A DNA stretch of 64,000 nucleotides from Pleurodeles waltl (lineage: Eukaryota; Chordata; Amphibia; Caudata; Salamandridae), in NCBI RefSeq assembly GCF_031143425.1, contig NC_090450.1, positions 219,739,442 to 219,803,441 of the forward strand, written 5' to 3'. A program made the position numbers and the translations under genes. Position 1 is the stretch's first letter. Every line of letters starts with the position of its first letter. Under the pieces are notes generated by a model that was given only the letters and a program-made list of their open reading frames with translations, had not been told where the DNA came from and did no database searches. Below, one piece after another: positions 47,385-56,934 of this stretch.

Positions 47385-47835
47385 AGTGGTGGCAGTGGTT
47401 CTGGTGCTGCTGCTGCTGCTGGTGCTGCTGGTGGTTGTGGAGGGACGCTCATCCCATTCCCTGCAGCCTCAGATGGCTGGCCACTGCTGGTAGTGGTGGT
47501 GGTGCTGCTGCTGCTTGTGTGGGGAAGCTCCAGCCCATCCCCTGCAGCCTCGGACGGCTGCCCACTGCTGGTGGTGGAAGTGCTGCTGCTGCTGTTGGCA
47601 TTGGGGGGAAGCTCCAGTCCATCCCCTGCAGCTTTAGACAGCTGCCCACTGCTGGTGCAGCTGGTGCAGCTGGTAGTTGTGGTGGTAAGCTCCAGCCCAT
47701 CCCCTGCAGCCTCGGACGGCTGCCCACTGCTGGTGGTGGTGGTACTGGTAGTGGAGGGGGGAGGCTCCAGCCCATCCCCTGCAGTCTTGGAGAGCTTCCC
47801 ACTGCTTGAGTGGTGGTGCTGCTGCTACAGGTAGT
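47385..47835. repeat. Imperfect repeat with CTG-rich cores, about 5 units
   Basis: Repeated blocks of 'CCCATCCCCTGCAGC' followed by 'GGCTGCCCACTGCTGGTGG' with variable CTG runs. Long open frames here follow from the repeat. It may include the extreme 3' end of gene A. Confidence 0.75.
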
Positions 47836-48783
47836 GGTGGGGGGAGACTCCAGCCCATACCCTGCAGCCTCGTACGGCTGAGCAACCATGGTTGGTGGTG
47901 GGGGCTCTGACTGAGTCCCAGCACCAGGCCCCTTGTCCTTGCTGCCTGGTGGTGAAGGCCCCTTGTCTTTCCTGCTTGCTGGTGCAGGCCCCTTGCCCTT
48001 CATGGCAGCAACTGGGGATGGCTCCTTGCCCTTCCTGGCAGCAGCTGGGGAAGGCTCCTTGCCCTTCAGGCCAGCAACTGGGGAGGGCTCCTTGCCCTTC
48101 CTGCCAGCACTTGGGGCAGGCACCCTTTCCGTGAGGCTTCCTGGTGCCCTGGATCCTTTACCACCACCAGTTGCTGTGGACACTATTGGGCCCGTGGACT
48201 GGGTGGCTGAGGTGCTTGCCCAGGTTTTAGCTACCCTGGGCAGATGTGAAGGACGGGGGGACGGGTAGGGAAGAGGTCAATGGTGGAGAGGAAAGGCTTC
48301 TTAGGGACATTGGGGCGGGAAGAGGGAGAAGGTTTGGGAGTGGAGGAAGAGGGAGTGATTGTGGGAGATGCCTCTCTGCAGTGTTTGGGTGCAGTTGCAT
48401 GGGCTGGATGCTGTTGTGAGGTAGACGGCTGTTGGGTGTCTGAGTGCTTGCATCTGTGAACCTTGAAGTGGGGGGTCAGACACAATGGGAAAGGACACAG
48501 GGGACGTGTGCATGGCTGTTGGAGTGGTGGCTTCCAGTGAGGTGTGTGTTCTGATAGGTGTGCTGGTGATGGTGGTAGTGGATGAGGATGTAGTGCATGC
48601 AGGTGTGAGTGTAGACGCAACTGGGAGGGAGGTGGAGGAGGAGTAGGGGGACACAGTAGAGGCAGCGGATGTTGGTATGTCTGTATCTGGATGGTGTTTG
48701 TGTGAGTGCCTGTGGGATAATGTGTGGTGCTTGTGTGTGCCTGTGCCACTCTTCTGTGTTGTCTTGTGTACATGCTGGTCTGC
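47836..48783 (-). pseudogene. H3 gene A exon 3, second copy, C-terminal part
   Basis: The minus-strand frame gives the Pro/Ser-rich and His-rich segments and a tail of KGKEPSPVA-type repeats (seen at 48000-48115). Its N-terminal 0.7 kb, present in the first copy (43683-44384), is replaced by the satellite array from 48784 on, so this copy lacks the exon 3 acceptor and the coiled coil. Confidence 0.65.
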
Positions 48784-48826
48784 AGTTCGGGCTGGACTGT
48801 TACCATGGGGAACAGGGTCAAGACTG

Positions 48827-48834
48827 ATTTGCAT
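48827..48834 (+). promoter_or_regulatory. Octamer ATTTGCAT in satellite unit 1
   Basis: The reverse complement of the classic ATGCAAAT octamer lies 43 bp into the unit and recurs every 324 bp (lost in the unit starting at 49756). An octamer-type distal element is part of the described newt satellite 2 promoter. Confidence 0.6.
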
Positions 48835-49016
48835 ATGGCTGGGTCCAAACTGGAATGACATGGGCAGCAAAAAAACGATGGATTTAGGCCCAGATCACTG
48901 TACTGGGGGTGAATGTTCGACAATGTTCAGCATTCCGTCCATCACTTGTTGTTTTTGCTTTGTCGCCCTAAGTGGGAAGGGTATGCCCAGACGTGGGTCC
49001 CGTGCTTCCCATGCCA

Positions 49017-49085
49017 CTGGATTCAAGCTAGCCTGGTTGATGAGGGGTGAAACCCTGAAACCGGTCCCAGGATGCTTGTTTCCAG
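49017..49085 (+). ncRNA. Hammerhead ribozyme, satellite unit 1 (degenerate)
   Basis: Same stem layout as unit 2, but the core CTGATGA reads TTGATGA and stem II has a G-U pair. Self-cleavage is probably lost or weak. Confidence 0.65.
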
Positions 49086-49340
49086 TCCAGGGAAGACCTG
49101 GCCTAGCAGTTCGGGCTGGACTGTTCACATGGGGAACAGGGTCAAGACTGATTTGCATATGGCTGGGTCCAAACTGGAATGGCATGGGCAGCAAAAAAAC
49201 GATGGATTTAGGCCCAGATCACTGTACTGGGGGTGAATGTTTGACAATGTTCAGCATTTTGTCCATCACTTGTTGTTTTTGCTTTGTCGCCCTAAGTGGG
49301 AAGGGTATGCCCAGACGTGGGTCCCGTGCTTCCCATGCCA

Positions 49341-49409
49341 CTGGATTCAAGCTAGCCTGGCTGATGAGGGGTGAAACCCCGAAACCGGTCCCAGGATGCT
49401 TGTTTCCAG
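49341..49409 (+). ncRNA. Hammerhead ribozyme, satellite unit 2 (core intact)
   Basis: Type I hammerhead. The outer stem I pairs are CTGGA (49341) with TCCAG (49405-49409) and CAAGC with GCTTG. The inner stem I pairs CCTGG with CCAGG. The core reads CTGATGA (49361-49367), stem II is GGGG/CCCC, then GAAA, and a very short stem III AC/GT follows. The cleavage triplet is GTC ending at 49390. A two-base-pair stem III is characteristic of the newt satellite 2 ribozyme. The expected product is a 324-nt monomer RNA. Confidence 0.85.
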
Positions 49410-49664
49410 TCCAGGGAAGACCTGGCCTAGCAGTTCGGGCTGGACTGTTCCCATGGGGAACAGGGTCAAGACTGATTTGCATATGGCTGGGTCCAAACTG
49501 GAATGGCATGGGCAGCAAAAAAACGATGGATTTAGGCCCAGATCACTGTACTGGGGGTGAATGTTTGACAATGTTCAGCATTCCGTCCATCACTTGTTGT
49601 TTTTGCTTTGTCGCCCTAAGTGGGAAGGGTATGCCCAGACGTGGGTCCCGTGCTTCCCATGCCA

Positions 49665-49733
49665 CTGGATTCAAGCTAGCCTGGCTGATGAGGGGTGAAA
49701 CCCCAAAACCGGTCCCAGGATGCTTGTTTCCAG
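49665..49733 (+). ncRNA. Hammerhead ribozyme, satellite unit 3 (degenerate)
   Basis: All stems are kept, but the conserved GAAA after stem II reads AAAA (G12 to A), a change expected to impair cleavage. Confidence 0.65.
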
Positions 49734-49988
49734 TCCAGGGAAGACCTGGCCTAGCAGTTCGGGCTGGACTGTTCCCATGGGGAACAGGGTCAAGACTGAT
49801 TTGAAAATGGCTGGGTCCAAACTGGAATGGCATGGGCAGCAAAAAAACAATGGATTTAGGCCCAGATCACTGTACTGGGGGTGAATGTTTGACAATGTTC
49901 AGCATTCTGTCCATCACTTGTTGTTTTTGCTTTGTCGCCCTAAGTGGGAAGGGTATGCCCAGACGTGGGTCCCGTGCTTCCCATGCTA

Positions 49989-50057
49989 CTGGATTCAAGC
50001 TAGCCTGGCTGATGAGGGGTGAAACCCCGAAACCGGTCCCAGGATGCTTGTTTCCAG
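49989..50057 (+). ncRNA. Hammerhead ribozyme, satellite unit 4 (core intact)
   Basis: Same core and stems as unit 2, with CTGATGA, GAAA and GTC present. The octamer of this unit is mutated, so it may depend on read-through transcription. Confidence 0.8.
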
Positions 50058-50312
50058 TCCAGGGAAAACCTGGCCTAGCAGTTCGGGCTGCGCTGTTCCC
50101 ATGGGGAACAGGGTCAAGACTGATTTGCATATGGCTGGGTCCAAACTGGAATGGCATGGGCAGCAAAAAAACGATGGATTTAGGCCCAGATCACTGTACT
50201 GGGGGTGAATATTTGACAATGTTCAGCATTCCGTCCATCACTTGTTGTTTTTGCTTTGTCGCCCTAAGTGGGAAGGGTATGCCCAGACGTGGGTCCCGTG
50301 CTTCCCATGCCA

Positions 50313-50381
50313 CTGGATTCAAGCTAGCCTGGCTGATGAGGGGTGAAACCCTGAAACCGGTCCCAGGATGCTTGTATCCAG
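50313..50381 (+). ncRNA. Hammerhead ribozyme, satellite unit 5 (core intact)
   Basis: The core is complete. Stem II has GGGG opposite CCCT, which leaves a G-U pair. The outer stem I has one change (GCTTGTATCCAG). Confidence 0.75.
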
Positions 50382-50636
50382 TCCAGGGAAGACCTGGCCT
50401 AGCAGTTCGGGCTGGACTGTTCCCATGGGGAACAGGGTCAAGACTGATTTGCATATGGCTGGGTCCAAACTGGAATGGCATGGGCAGCATAAAAACGATG
50501 GATTTAGGCCCAGATCACTGTACTGGGGGTGAATGTTTGACAATGTTCAGCATTCTGTCCATCACTTGTTGTTTTTGCTTTGTCGCCCTAAGTGGGAAGG
50601 GTATGCCCAGACGTGGGTCCCGTGCTTCCCATGCCA

Positions 50637-50705
50637 CTGGATTCAAGCTAGCCTGGCTGATGAGGGGTGAAACCCCAAAACCGGTCCCAGGATGCTTGTT
50701 TCCAG
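50637..50705 (+). ncRNA. Hammerhead ribozyme, satellite unit 6 (degenerate)
   Basis: Same G12 to A change as unit 3. Confidence 0.65.
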
Positions 50706-50911
50706 TCCAGGGAAGACCTGGCCTAGCAGTTCGGGCTGGACTGTTCCCATGGGGAACAGGGTCAAGGCTGATTTGCATATGGCTGGGTCCAAACTGGAAT
50801 GGCATGGGCAGCAAAAAAACGATGGATTTAGGCCCAGATCACTGTACTGGGGGTGAATGTTTGACAATGTTCAGCATTCCGTCCATCACTTGTTGTTTTT
50901 GCTTTGTACAC

Positions 50912-51038
50912 AGCACACTCACACAAAGGGAACAGGCCTACGCACTATGCAATGCTCTACCAGTAACAATGCTAGCACACTCACACAAAGGGAACAGGCC
51001 TACGCACTATGCAGTGCTCTACCAGTAACAATGCTAGT
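50912..51038. repeat. 63-bp direct duplication at the right edge of the satellite array
   Basis: 'CACACTCACACAAAGGG' through 'AACAATGCTAG' occurs twice in a row here but once in the first H3 copy (44392-44452). It marks the right junction of the array. Confidence 0.8.
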
Positions 51039-51273
51039 CGCCAGTGCATGGGGAGAAACACATACCGCCAACTGCAGCATACATGGGACCCACACAGCCC
51101 TGCCCAGTAGTGGATGCCTACAAGCTAGGTAGGAGGAATATCACATCAGAACCCTGCCCAACATGGGACCTACTCTGCAATGTCAGGCCTGGACTAGGGG
51201 CACCCACAGACACATCCCCCACCTGGATACCACACCACCAGGAGTAAGTTGTAATGATTGCCACTGTACTTAC

Positions 51274-51542
51274 CCTCTTGTGGCTACTGTGATGCCCTCA
51301 AGCGCCCATCCAGCTCTGGATATGCAACCGCCAGTATGCGGCAATCAGGGGGGTTAGGGTTCGACGGACACCTGTTTCTTGTTGAGAGGCCATCCCCAGC
51401 TGGGCCTCCACCGTCCTCCGTGCCCAGCGTCTCAGGTCCTCCCACTGTTTCCGAAAGTGGATGCTCCGCCTGCTGTAGAGCCCCAGGGTCCGCACGTCCT
51501 TGGCAATTGCACGCCATGTACCCTTCTTTTGATGGGGCTGAC
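51274..51542 (-). pseudogene. H3 gene A exon 2, second copy
   Basis: Acceptor CTCTGCAG| (51543 on) and donor |GTAAGT (51268-51273) are intact. It encodes the second half of the Myb/SANT-like domain with a frameshift near the end. 269 nt against 268 in H1. Confidence 0.75.
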
Positions 51543-51786
51543 CTGCAGAGAAATACAGACATGGAAAGGTATTATTCAGACCGTCCTGCCTGTGACACTC
51601 ATAGCCCACCATACCCCTTTCCATCCCCATTTGCATAGATATAACCCAGCACACAAGATGCAGGCAGCCCAGGGGACATCCACCAACCCCGCCCCCATGA
51701 GGCCTTCACACACACCACTCCATGCATTCATACATGCATTCATTCGTGCATTCATGCCCCATGCATCGTGCTCACAGTGTACTCAC

Positions 51787-51886
51787 TTGTTGGTCTGGAG
51801 GCCCATACAGCAGTCCATATTGGGGTTGGACCCCATCCACCAGTCTCTCCAACTCCAGAGGCCCTTTCCCCACTCACACAGGCCAT
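51787..51886 (-). pseudogene. H3 gene A exon 1
   Basis: From the ATG at 51886 to CAACAA|GTGAGT. It is homologous to H1 exon 1 but 14 nt shorter, so the start is out of frame with the LVDGVQPQY.LLYGPPDQQ block. Confidence 0.7.
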
Positions 51887-51984
51887 GGTCAGGTCCAGAC
51901 ACAGGTCACAGCAGCACATGCAGTGTAGGTCCTCTCCTGTTGAAGGTCAGGTAGCAAGTGAGTGAACAAATAGAAAATGTATGT

Positions 51985-52060
51985 GACGTCTGCGGCGGTG
52001 CATACCGTCACCACCGGCGTACATCACCATTGGCCACTGTACCCCATAGGGCCCAATATT
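51985..52060. promoter_or_regulatory. H3 internal GCGGCGGT/ACCGCC-type block
   Basis: GCGGCGGTGCATACCGTC matches the block upstream of gene A in H1 (30228 on). It is conserved in position between two diverged elements. Confidence 0.45.
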
Positions 52061-52611
52061 ATCCAATGAGGTGTTGCACGGCAGTTTCCGTCCACAACCC
52101 GCAATGGCACACAACGTCAGCGGAATTACTTCACTTCTACCTGTCCCTCCACACAGGAGAGGCAGATGCTATTTCGGGGGGGGGCAGGCCCTGGATCATA
52201 ACTGCGTCACATTTCACAATTGAACATACAGGACAAATGCCACTTATACTTTTCAAATTAACATCATGCATTGTACTGTTATGGCTACAATGTACAGTTT
52301 GTGACCGGCTCCTCACTCTTTTGCCCCATAGATTGCTACCACTGAGGATGAATAGGAGATGGAGACATACCCCTGTATACAGAACCCTGGTAGACTTGGC
52401 AACAATGGAGGACAGGTACATTATCCTCACCTACAGACTTGACAGGGCCACAATCACGGAGCTGTGTGCCCATCTGGAGCCTGACCTGATATCTGATATC
52501 CGTCACCCCACCGGGATCCAGCCTCATGTGCAAGTCTTATCTGTGCTCCATTTTTTAGCAACTGGTTCTTTCCAAGTGACAGTGGGCTTGGCAGCAGGAC
52601 TGTCACATTCA

Positions 52612-53533
52612 GGGGCATATTTATACTCCGTTTGCGCCGAATGTGCGTCGTTTTTTTCTACGCAAATTAGGCGCAAAACTAACGCCATATTTATACTTTG
52701 GCGTTAGATGCGTCTAGCGCCAAAGTATGGGCAAATAGCGTCATTTTTTTGCGTGAACGCCTTCCTTGCGTTAATGAGATGCAAGGAAGGCGTTCCCGTC
52801 TAAAAAAATGACGGCGACGCAAATGCGTCGGATTTATACTCCCGGGCAAAAATCACGCCCGGGAGTGATCGGGTCAAAAAACCCCGCATTTGCGCCACTT
52901 TTTAACGCCTGGGTCAGGGTAGGCGTTAAGGGGCCTGTGGGCTCAAAATTAGCCCACAGGTGCCCTCCCCTGCCCCCAGGGACCCCCCCTGCCACCCTTG
53001 CCCACCCCAGGAGGACACCCAAGGATGGAGAGACCCATCCCAGGGACATTCAGGTAAGTTCAGGTAAGTATAAATTTTTTTTTTTTTTTTTTTTGGGTGG
53101 CATAGGGGGGCCTTATTTGTGCCCCCCTACATGCCACTATGCCCAATGACCATGCCCAGGGGACATAAGTCCCCTGGGCATGGCCATTGGGCAAGGGGGC
53201 ATGACTCCTGTCTTTACTAAGACAGGAGTCATGTAAATGGCGTCTGGGCGTCGTTAAAAATGGCGCAAATCGGGTGGAGGCGATTTTTTGCGTCAACCTG
53301 ACTTGCACCATTTTTAAGACGCCCTAGCGCCACTTTTCCCAACGCCGGCGCTGCCTGGTGTACGTGGTTTTTTTCCACGCACACCAGGCAGCGCCGGTCT
53401 GCTTGCGCCGGCTAACGCCATTCAATAAATACGGCGCCCGCATGGCGCTTCAGAATGACGTTAGCCGGCGCAAAATTTTTTGACGCTAAACTGCGTTAGC
53501 GCAGTTTAGCGTCAAAAAGTATAAATACGGGCC
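52612..53533. mobile_element. H4: Harbinger MITE (922 bp) in the H3 transposase
   Basis: Left end GGGGCATATTTATACT and right end (inward) GGCCCGTATTTATACT; TCA duplications at 52609-52611 and 53534-53536. It has no gene. It contains strong internal inverted repeats (for example GCGCTAACGC near 53497 and GGCAGCGCCGG near 53389). Both ends match the ends of H2 over a few hundred bases in swapped orientation, so it is a deletion derivative of the H2 family. A long poly-T lies at 53077-53094. Confidence 0.9.
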
Positions 53534-53906
53534 TCAATGTTCTCAATAGTGCTGACAAGAGTGTTGTCTGCCCTGATTAAACACATGTGCAGCTACACTG
53601 TTTTCCCCCAGGCGGAGGATTTGGCAACAGTGAAGGCTGACTTCTATGCAATGGGACATATCCCCAACATCATTGGGGCAATTGATAGCACAGATATTGC
53701 ATTTGTCTCCCCCCCGGCAAAATGAACAGGTGTTCAGAAATCGAAAGAGTTTTCACTCAATGAATGTCCAGATGGTGTGCCTGGTGGACCAGTACATCTC
53801 CCACGTCAATGCTAAGTATCCTGGGTCGGTGCATGATGCCTTTATCCTGAGGAATAGCAGCACCCCAAATGTGATGGCCCAACTATAGAGGCACAGGGTG
53901 TGGCTA

Positions 53907-54008
53907 AGTGTTGAGCCCTGGTTCCCACCCAATAGATGTGGTGTATGAGTATGGTGTTGGTCATAAGGCATAGTGTGTGGCTAAATGTTGTCCCTCAATA
54001 TTTGCACG
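53907..54008. other. About 100-bp insertion in the H3 transposase
   Basis: Between GTGTGGCTAA and GTGACTCATG, which are adjacent in H1 apart from a few bases. It contains a second GTGTGGCTAA with an adjoining TGTTG, so part of it is a local duplication. No AG acceptor precedes the resumed exon, so it is not an obvious intron. Confidence 0.6.
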
Positions 54009-54651
54009 TGACTCATGTTACCCCAACCTATCATGGCTACTGACCCCTGTGAGGAATCCCAGGACAAGGGCAGAGGAACATTACAATGAGGCACATGGGC
54101 GAACAAGAAGGATAATTGAGCGTACCTTTGGCATCCTGAATGCCAGGTTTTGGTGCCTCCATCTGTTCTACTCACCCAAGAACGTCTGCCAGATAATCAT
54201 GGCATGCTGCATGTTGCATAACCTCACCTTGAGACGCCATGTGCCTTTTCTGAAGGAGGAGGAAGCTGGATATGGCCGTGTGGCAGCAGTGGACCCTGTG
54301 GACAGAGAAGATGAGGAGGCAGAGGATAAGGGTGAGAACAACAGAACTGCAGTGATTCATCAATACAGATAAGACAGTGTAACTTCACATTTCATTGTCA
54401 TTTTTTTGTTTTTCATTGTCACTGGCAGGGTTTGATTTCCCACTTCTATGCCCACTCACTGTACCCTTTGGCAACTCTTTTTGCAGATGTTGGTGTCCCA
54501 CTATCACTCCTGGTGTGTTCACTGCAGCCAACTACAGGTCTATCCCATGTGAACATTACTGCACAGTTGATTTGCAATGTTTGAACCTTGTTAAATGAAT
54601 ACATACTTAAATCATTTCACATACTCCATACTTGTATTTTTTCGAAGTGTG

Positions 54652-54657
54652 TTTATT
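54652..54657 (-). promoter_or_regulatory. Polyadenylation signal of H3 gene B
   Basis: AATAAA on the minus strand, in the same relative place as in H1. Confidence 0.55.
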
Positions 54658-54839
54658 GAAGTGCTAAGAAGAAGAGGGGGAAGTGCAATGGGATGGGGTG
54701 ATGATGGATGCAAGTCCAGTGTAAAGTTTCAGTCTATTTATAGCACAGGTGCATTGTCCAAGGGGACATAGGAAGAGGAGCAATGGCAGTTCATGGTGGA
54801 TAAGGTGACAGAGTGGGACACAAGGTTGACAATCAGGAG

Positions 54840-55640
54840 AGTCTCATTTGCTGGTGTGGGTCTTGGTAATGGTCTCTGGCTTCTGCCTGGATCACAGGGA
54901 ACGTTTGCGGGGTGGTTCTCCTTCTGCAGGGATAGGGGTGCTGGTGGCCTGTTGGTCCTGTGATGGAACCTCCTGTCCACTAGCAGCGGCGGAGGTGAAA
55001 GGCAGTTCAGATGTCTGGCTAGTGGCAGGGGCCCTCTGTTGTGAGGCTGGCTTCTTCATAATGGAGACCAGGGTAGTGTTGATGGCCTGCAAGTCCTCCC
55101 TGATCCCTTGATACTGTCCCTTCTGCAGCTGCCTGTTCTCCTGCACATTGGCCAGGATCTGGCCCAGCATATCCTGGGAATGTTGGTATGCTCAGTGAGT
55201 GCATCCTGGAGAGTCAGTTCCCTGGGCCTGTCCTCCCCCGGTACATAGCACTCTTCCCAGTGTCCCTGTTGTCCTGTGCCCCTGTCCCCTGAACTTTGTG
55301 CCCGCTGCCACTGACCCCAGGTCCCTGATTTTCTTGGGTTCAAGGTGTGCCCTGGGGTCCCATTAGTGGTGCACACACTGCTGATTGACGTGTCCTGGGG
55401 ACAGAAGCATGGGTACTCTGGGTGTGTGCTGTGGTGGTGTTTCCTGAGGGGGAGGCTCTATGGTGGTTTGTGACTGTGGCTGGGTTACCGACTGCCCAGA
55501 GGTCCCTGATGGGCCAGATTGGTCATCCAGATCCAGGCAACCAGGGTTGCTGTCATCACTTTGGGCCTCTTCTGTTGGGGGGACTGGATAGTGCTGGCAC
55601 CTTCTCTCCGCTGGCACTGGCTGGGATTCCAGTGGGGATG
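54840..55640 (-). pseudogene. H3 gene B exon 2
   Basis: Homologous to H1 gene B exon 2. It has the acidic Ser/Pro linker (EEAQSDDSNPG, then LDLDDQSGPSGTSGQSV), the Pro/Gln-rich middle, the coiled coil (LGQILANVQENRQLQKGQYQG) and the basic PPRKRSL end, here followed by a stop. Several frameshifts separate these blocks. The acceptor is not certain (a candidate ATCCCAG lies near 55628). Confidence 0.7.
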
Positions 55641-55973
55641 TAAATGATGTGTTATGGTTTCTGTGTCTGACATATTGTGCATCCGTGGCTTGCCCTCTTT
55701 GGTTGTATTTGCCCTGGCAGCTTTCACTTGTATATGTTGGTATGTGGTGGGCTAGCTGATTCTCTCTAATGTGCATGCTTTAGTGATAGTTGTCCATGCA
55801 GGTCTGTGAGTGGTGTCCATGCATTGGTATGGCATGCAGGGCTTGACATTGGGATGAGTGAGATGTGATGGTGGGGTGTGTGGGATGTGGCAGAGTGATG
55901 GGAGTGAGGGTGAGGGTGGGGGTATGTGATGGCATGCAGGTAGGGCGGTAGTAGTAGTATAGAGTTGACTTAC

Positions 55974-56352
55974 CAGAGTCAAGTCCTCCTCTTACTCCGG
56001 CCAGTTCCTCAGGATGCATGATTGCCAAGACTTGCTCCTCCCATGTTGTTAGTTGTATGGGAGGAGGTGGGGGTCCACCCCCAGTCCTCTGTACTGCAAG
56101 TTGGTGTCCTGCTGCAATAGAACATACCTTCCCCCACAGGTCGTTCCACCTCTTCCTGATATCATCCCTTGTTCTGGGGTGCTGTCCCACGGCATTGAGC
56201 CTGTCCACGATCCTCCGCCATAGCTCCATCTTCCTAGCAATGGATATCTGCTGCACCTGTGCTCCAAATAGCTGAGGCTCTACCCTGATGATTTCCTCCA
56301 CCATGACCCTTAGCTCTTCCTCAGAGAATCGAGGGTGTCTTTGTGGTGCCAT
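55974..56352 (-). pseudogene. H3 gene B exon 1 (Myb/SANT-like domain, open)
   Basis: 379 nt from ATG to TCTG|GTAAGT, the same length, phase and donor as H1. The protein part RHPRFSEEELRVMVEEI, then ELWRRIVDRLNAVGQHPR, then DIRKRWNDLWGKV is close to H1's and has no stop, although the gene is broken in exon 2. Comparing this exon between H1 and H3 would be a good test for past selection. Confidence 0.75.
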
Positions 56353-56934
56353 GGGTGTTGTGTGAGTAATATGGGTGAGGGTGTGTAGGGTAATGTATTG
56401 GGGTGTGTGTTGTAAGAATCGTGGGTGGTGTATAGGTGTGAACAGTGTGTGGCTCTGGTCTTGTCTGTGATCCTGGTGTCCATCTCATGGCAATTGTTTG
56501 TATCGATAAAGGGTTGTGGGTAATGTGGGTGTGTATTTAATAGTGGTGTGGGTTTGTGGGTGTGGTATGTGTATGTGTGTCAGGTGTGTGTAGTTTGAAT
56601 TGTCCAATGTGGTGTTGTTTTGTATGTGTGTGTGTATTTGAAGCGCTGCGATATGTACCACCAATGGTTTACCGCCATTGAATGTCTGCCGTGGTGATTC
56701 GTGGGTCATAATGTGATGGGTGTTCTTCTGTTGGCGTAATGGTGTGAGTTTCAATACCGCCAGTTTATTACTGACCTTTGGTGTGGCAGACTTATGTGTG
56801 TGGCTGAATAGTGATGGATTTGTGTGTGTGTGTGTCATAATATGGTCAACGGATATCTTCTGTGGCGGCGGTATGTTGGCGGCAGTGAGCCTGGGCGAAT
56901 AGAGGGATTTACCGCCAAAGTCATAATGAGGGCC
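56353..56934. repeat. H3 right subterminal and terminal zone
   Basis: GT-rich stretch followed by decayed GGCGGT/ACCGCC motifs and the terminal inverted repeat, the same layout as 33595-34194 in H1. Confidence 0.7.

Larger units (their letters stand above)
48784..50907 (+). repeat. Satellite-2-like array: 324-bp unit, about 6.5 copies
   Basis: Units start at 48784, 49108, 49432, 49756, 50080, 50404 and 50728 (the last partial), each exactly 324 bp and very similar. Each complete unit holds a hammerhead ribozyme, intact or degenerate, and most hold an ATTTGCAT octamer. Newt satellite 2 is a dispersed repeat of about 330 bp with a self-cleaving hammerhead and a snRNA-like promoter with an octamer. 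Length and both features match, so I assign it to that family, without a database check. Because 324 is divisible by three, long artefactual open frames cross the array on both strands. Confidence 0.85.
45515..52450. repeat. Tandem duplication, second copy (expanded)
   Basis: Repeats the first copy from the H2 flank through the transposase. It is longer because it keeps about 1.3 kb near 46431-47705 and 0.37 kb near 51735-52105 that the first copy lost, and because the satellite array replaced 0.7 kb. Confidence 0.85.
52332..54372 (+). pseudogene. H3 transposase exon 2, second copy, interrupted by H4
   Basis: The acceptor GCCCCATAG at 52323-52331 leads into a frame that follows H1's transposase to LAAGLSHS at 52608. 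MITE H4 interrupts it there. Removing H4 and one TCA restores the frame to MFSIVLTRVLSAL. Further damage: D1 context reads AIDSTD instead of AIDGTH, a C-run frameshift occurs near 53712, a stop follows MAQL (53886), and an insertion of about 100 bp sits just before the second catalytic Asp (DSCYP). The E region (RRIIERTFGILNARF) and the end IHQYR at 54372 are kept. Confidence 0.85.
42288..56934. mobile_element. H3: three-gene Harbinger, duplicated and degraded (14.6 kb)
   Basis: Left end GACCCTCATTGCAGCC; right end (inward) GGCCCTCATTATGACT; flanked by ATA (42285-42287 and 56935-56937). It has the same gene plan as H1: transposase exon 1 near the left end, gene A antisense in the intron, transposase exon 2, then gene B antisense. 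The left part occurs twice because of a tandem duplication that also copied 505 bp of flank. Without it, the element would span 46020-56934. It also carries the hammerhead satellite array and MITE H4. All genes are broken. Confidence 0.85.

Noticed and set aside
48677..51028. Long open frames (375 and 398 codons, plus strand, and several on the minus strand) across the 324-bp array
   Set aside because: The unit length is a multiple of three, so any open unit gives a long open frame on repetition. The translation is a 108-residue repeat without known domains, and the structured element in each unit is a ribozyme.
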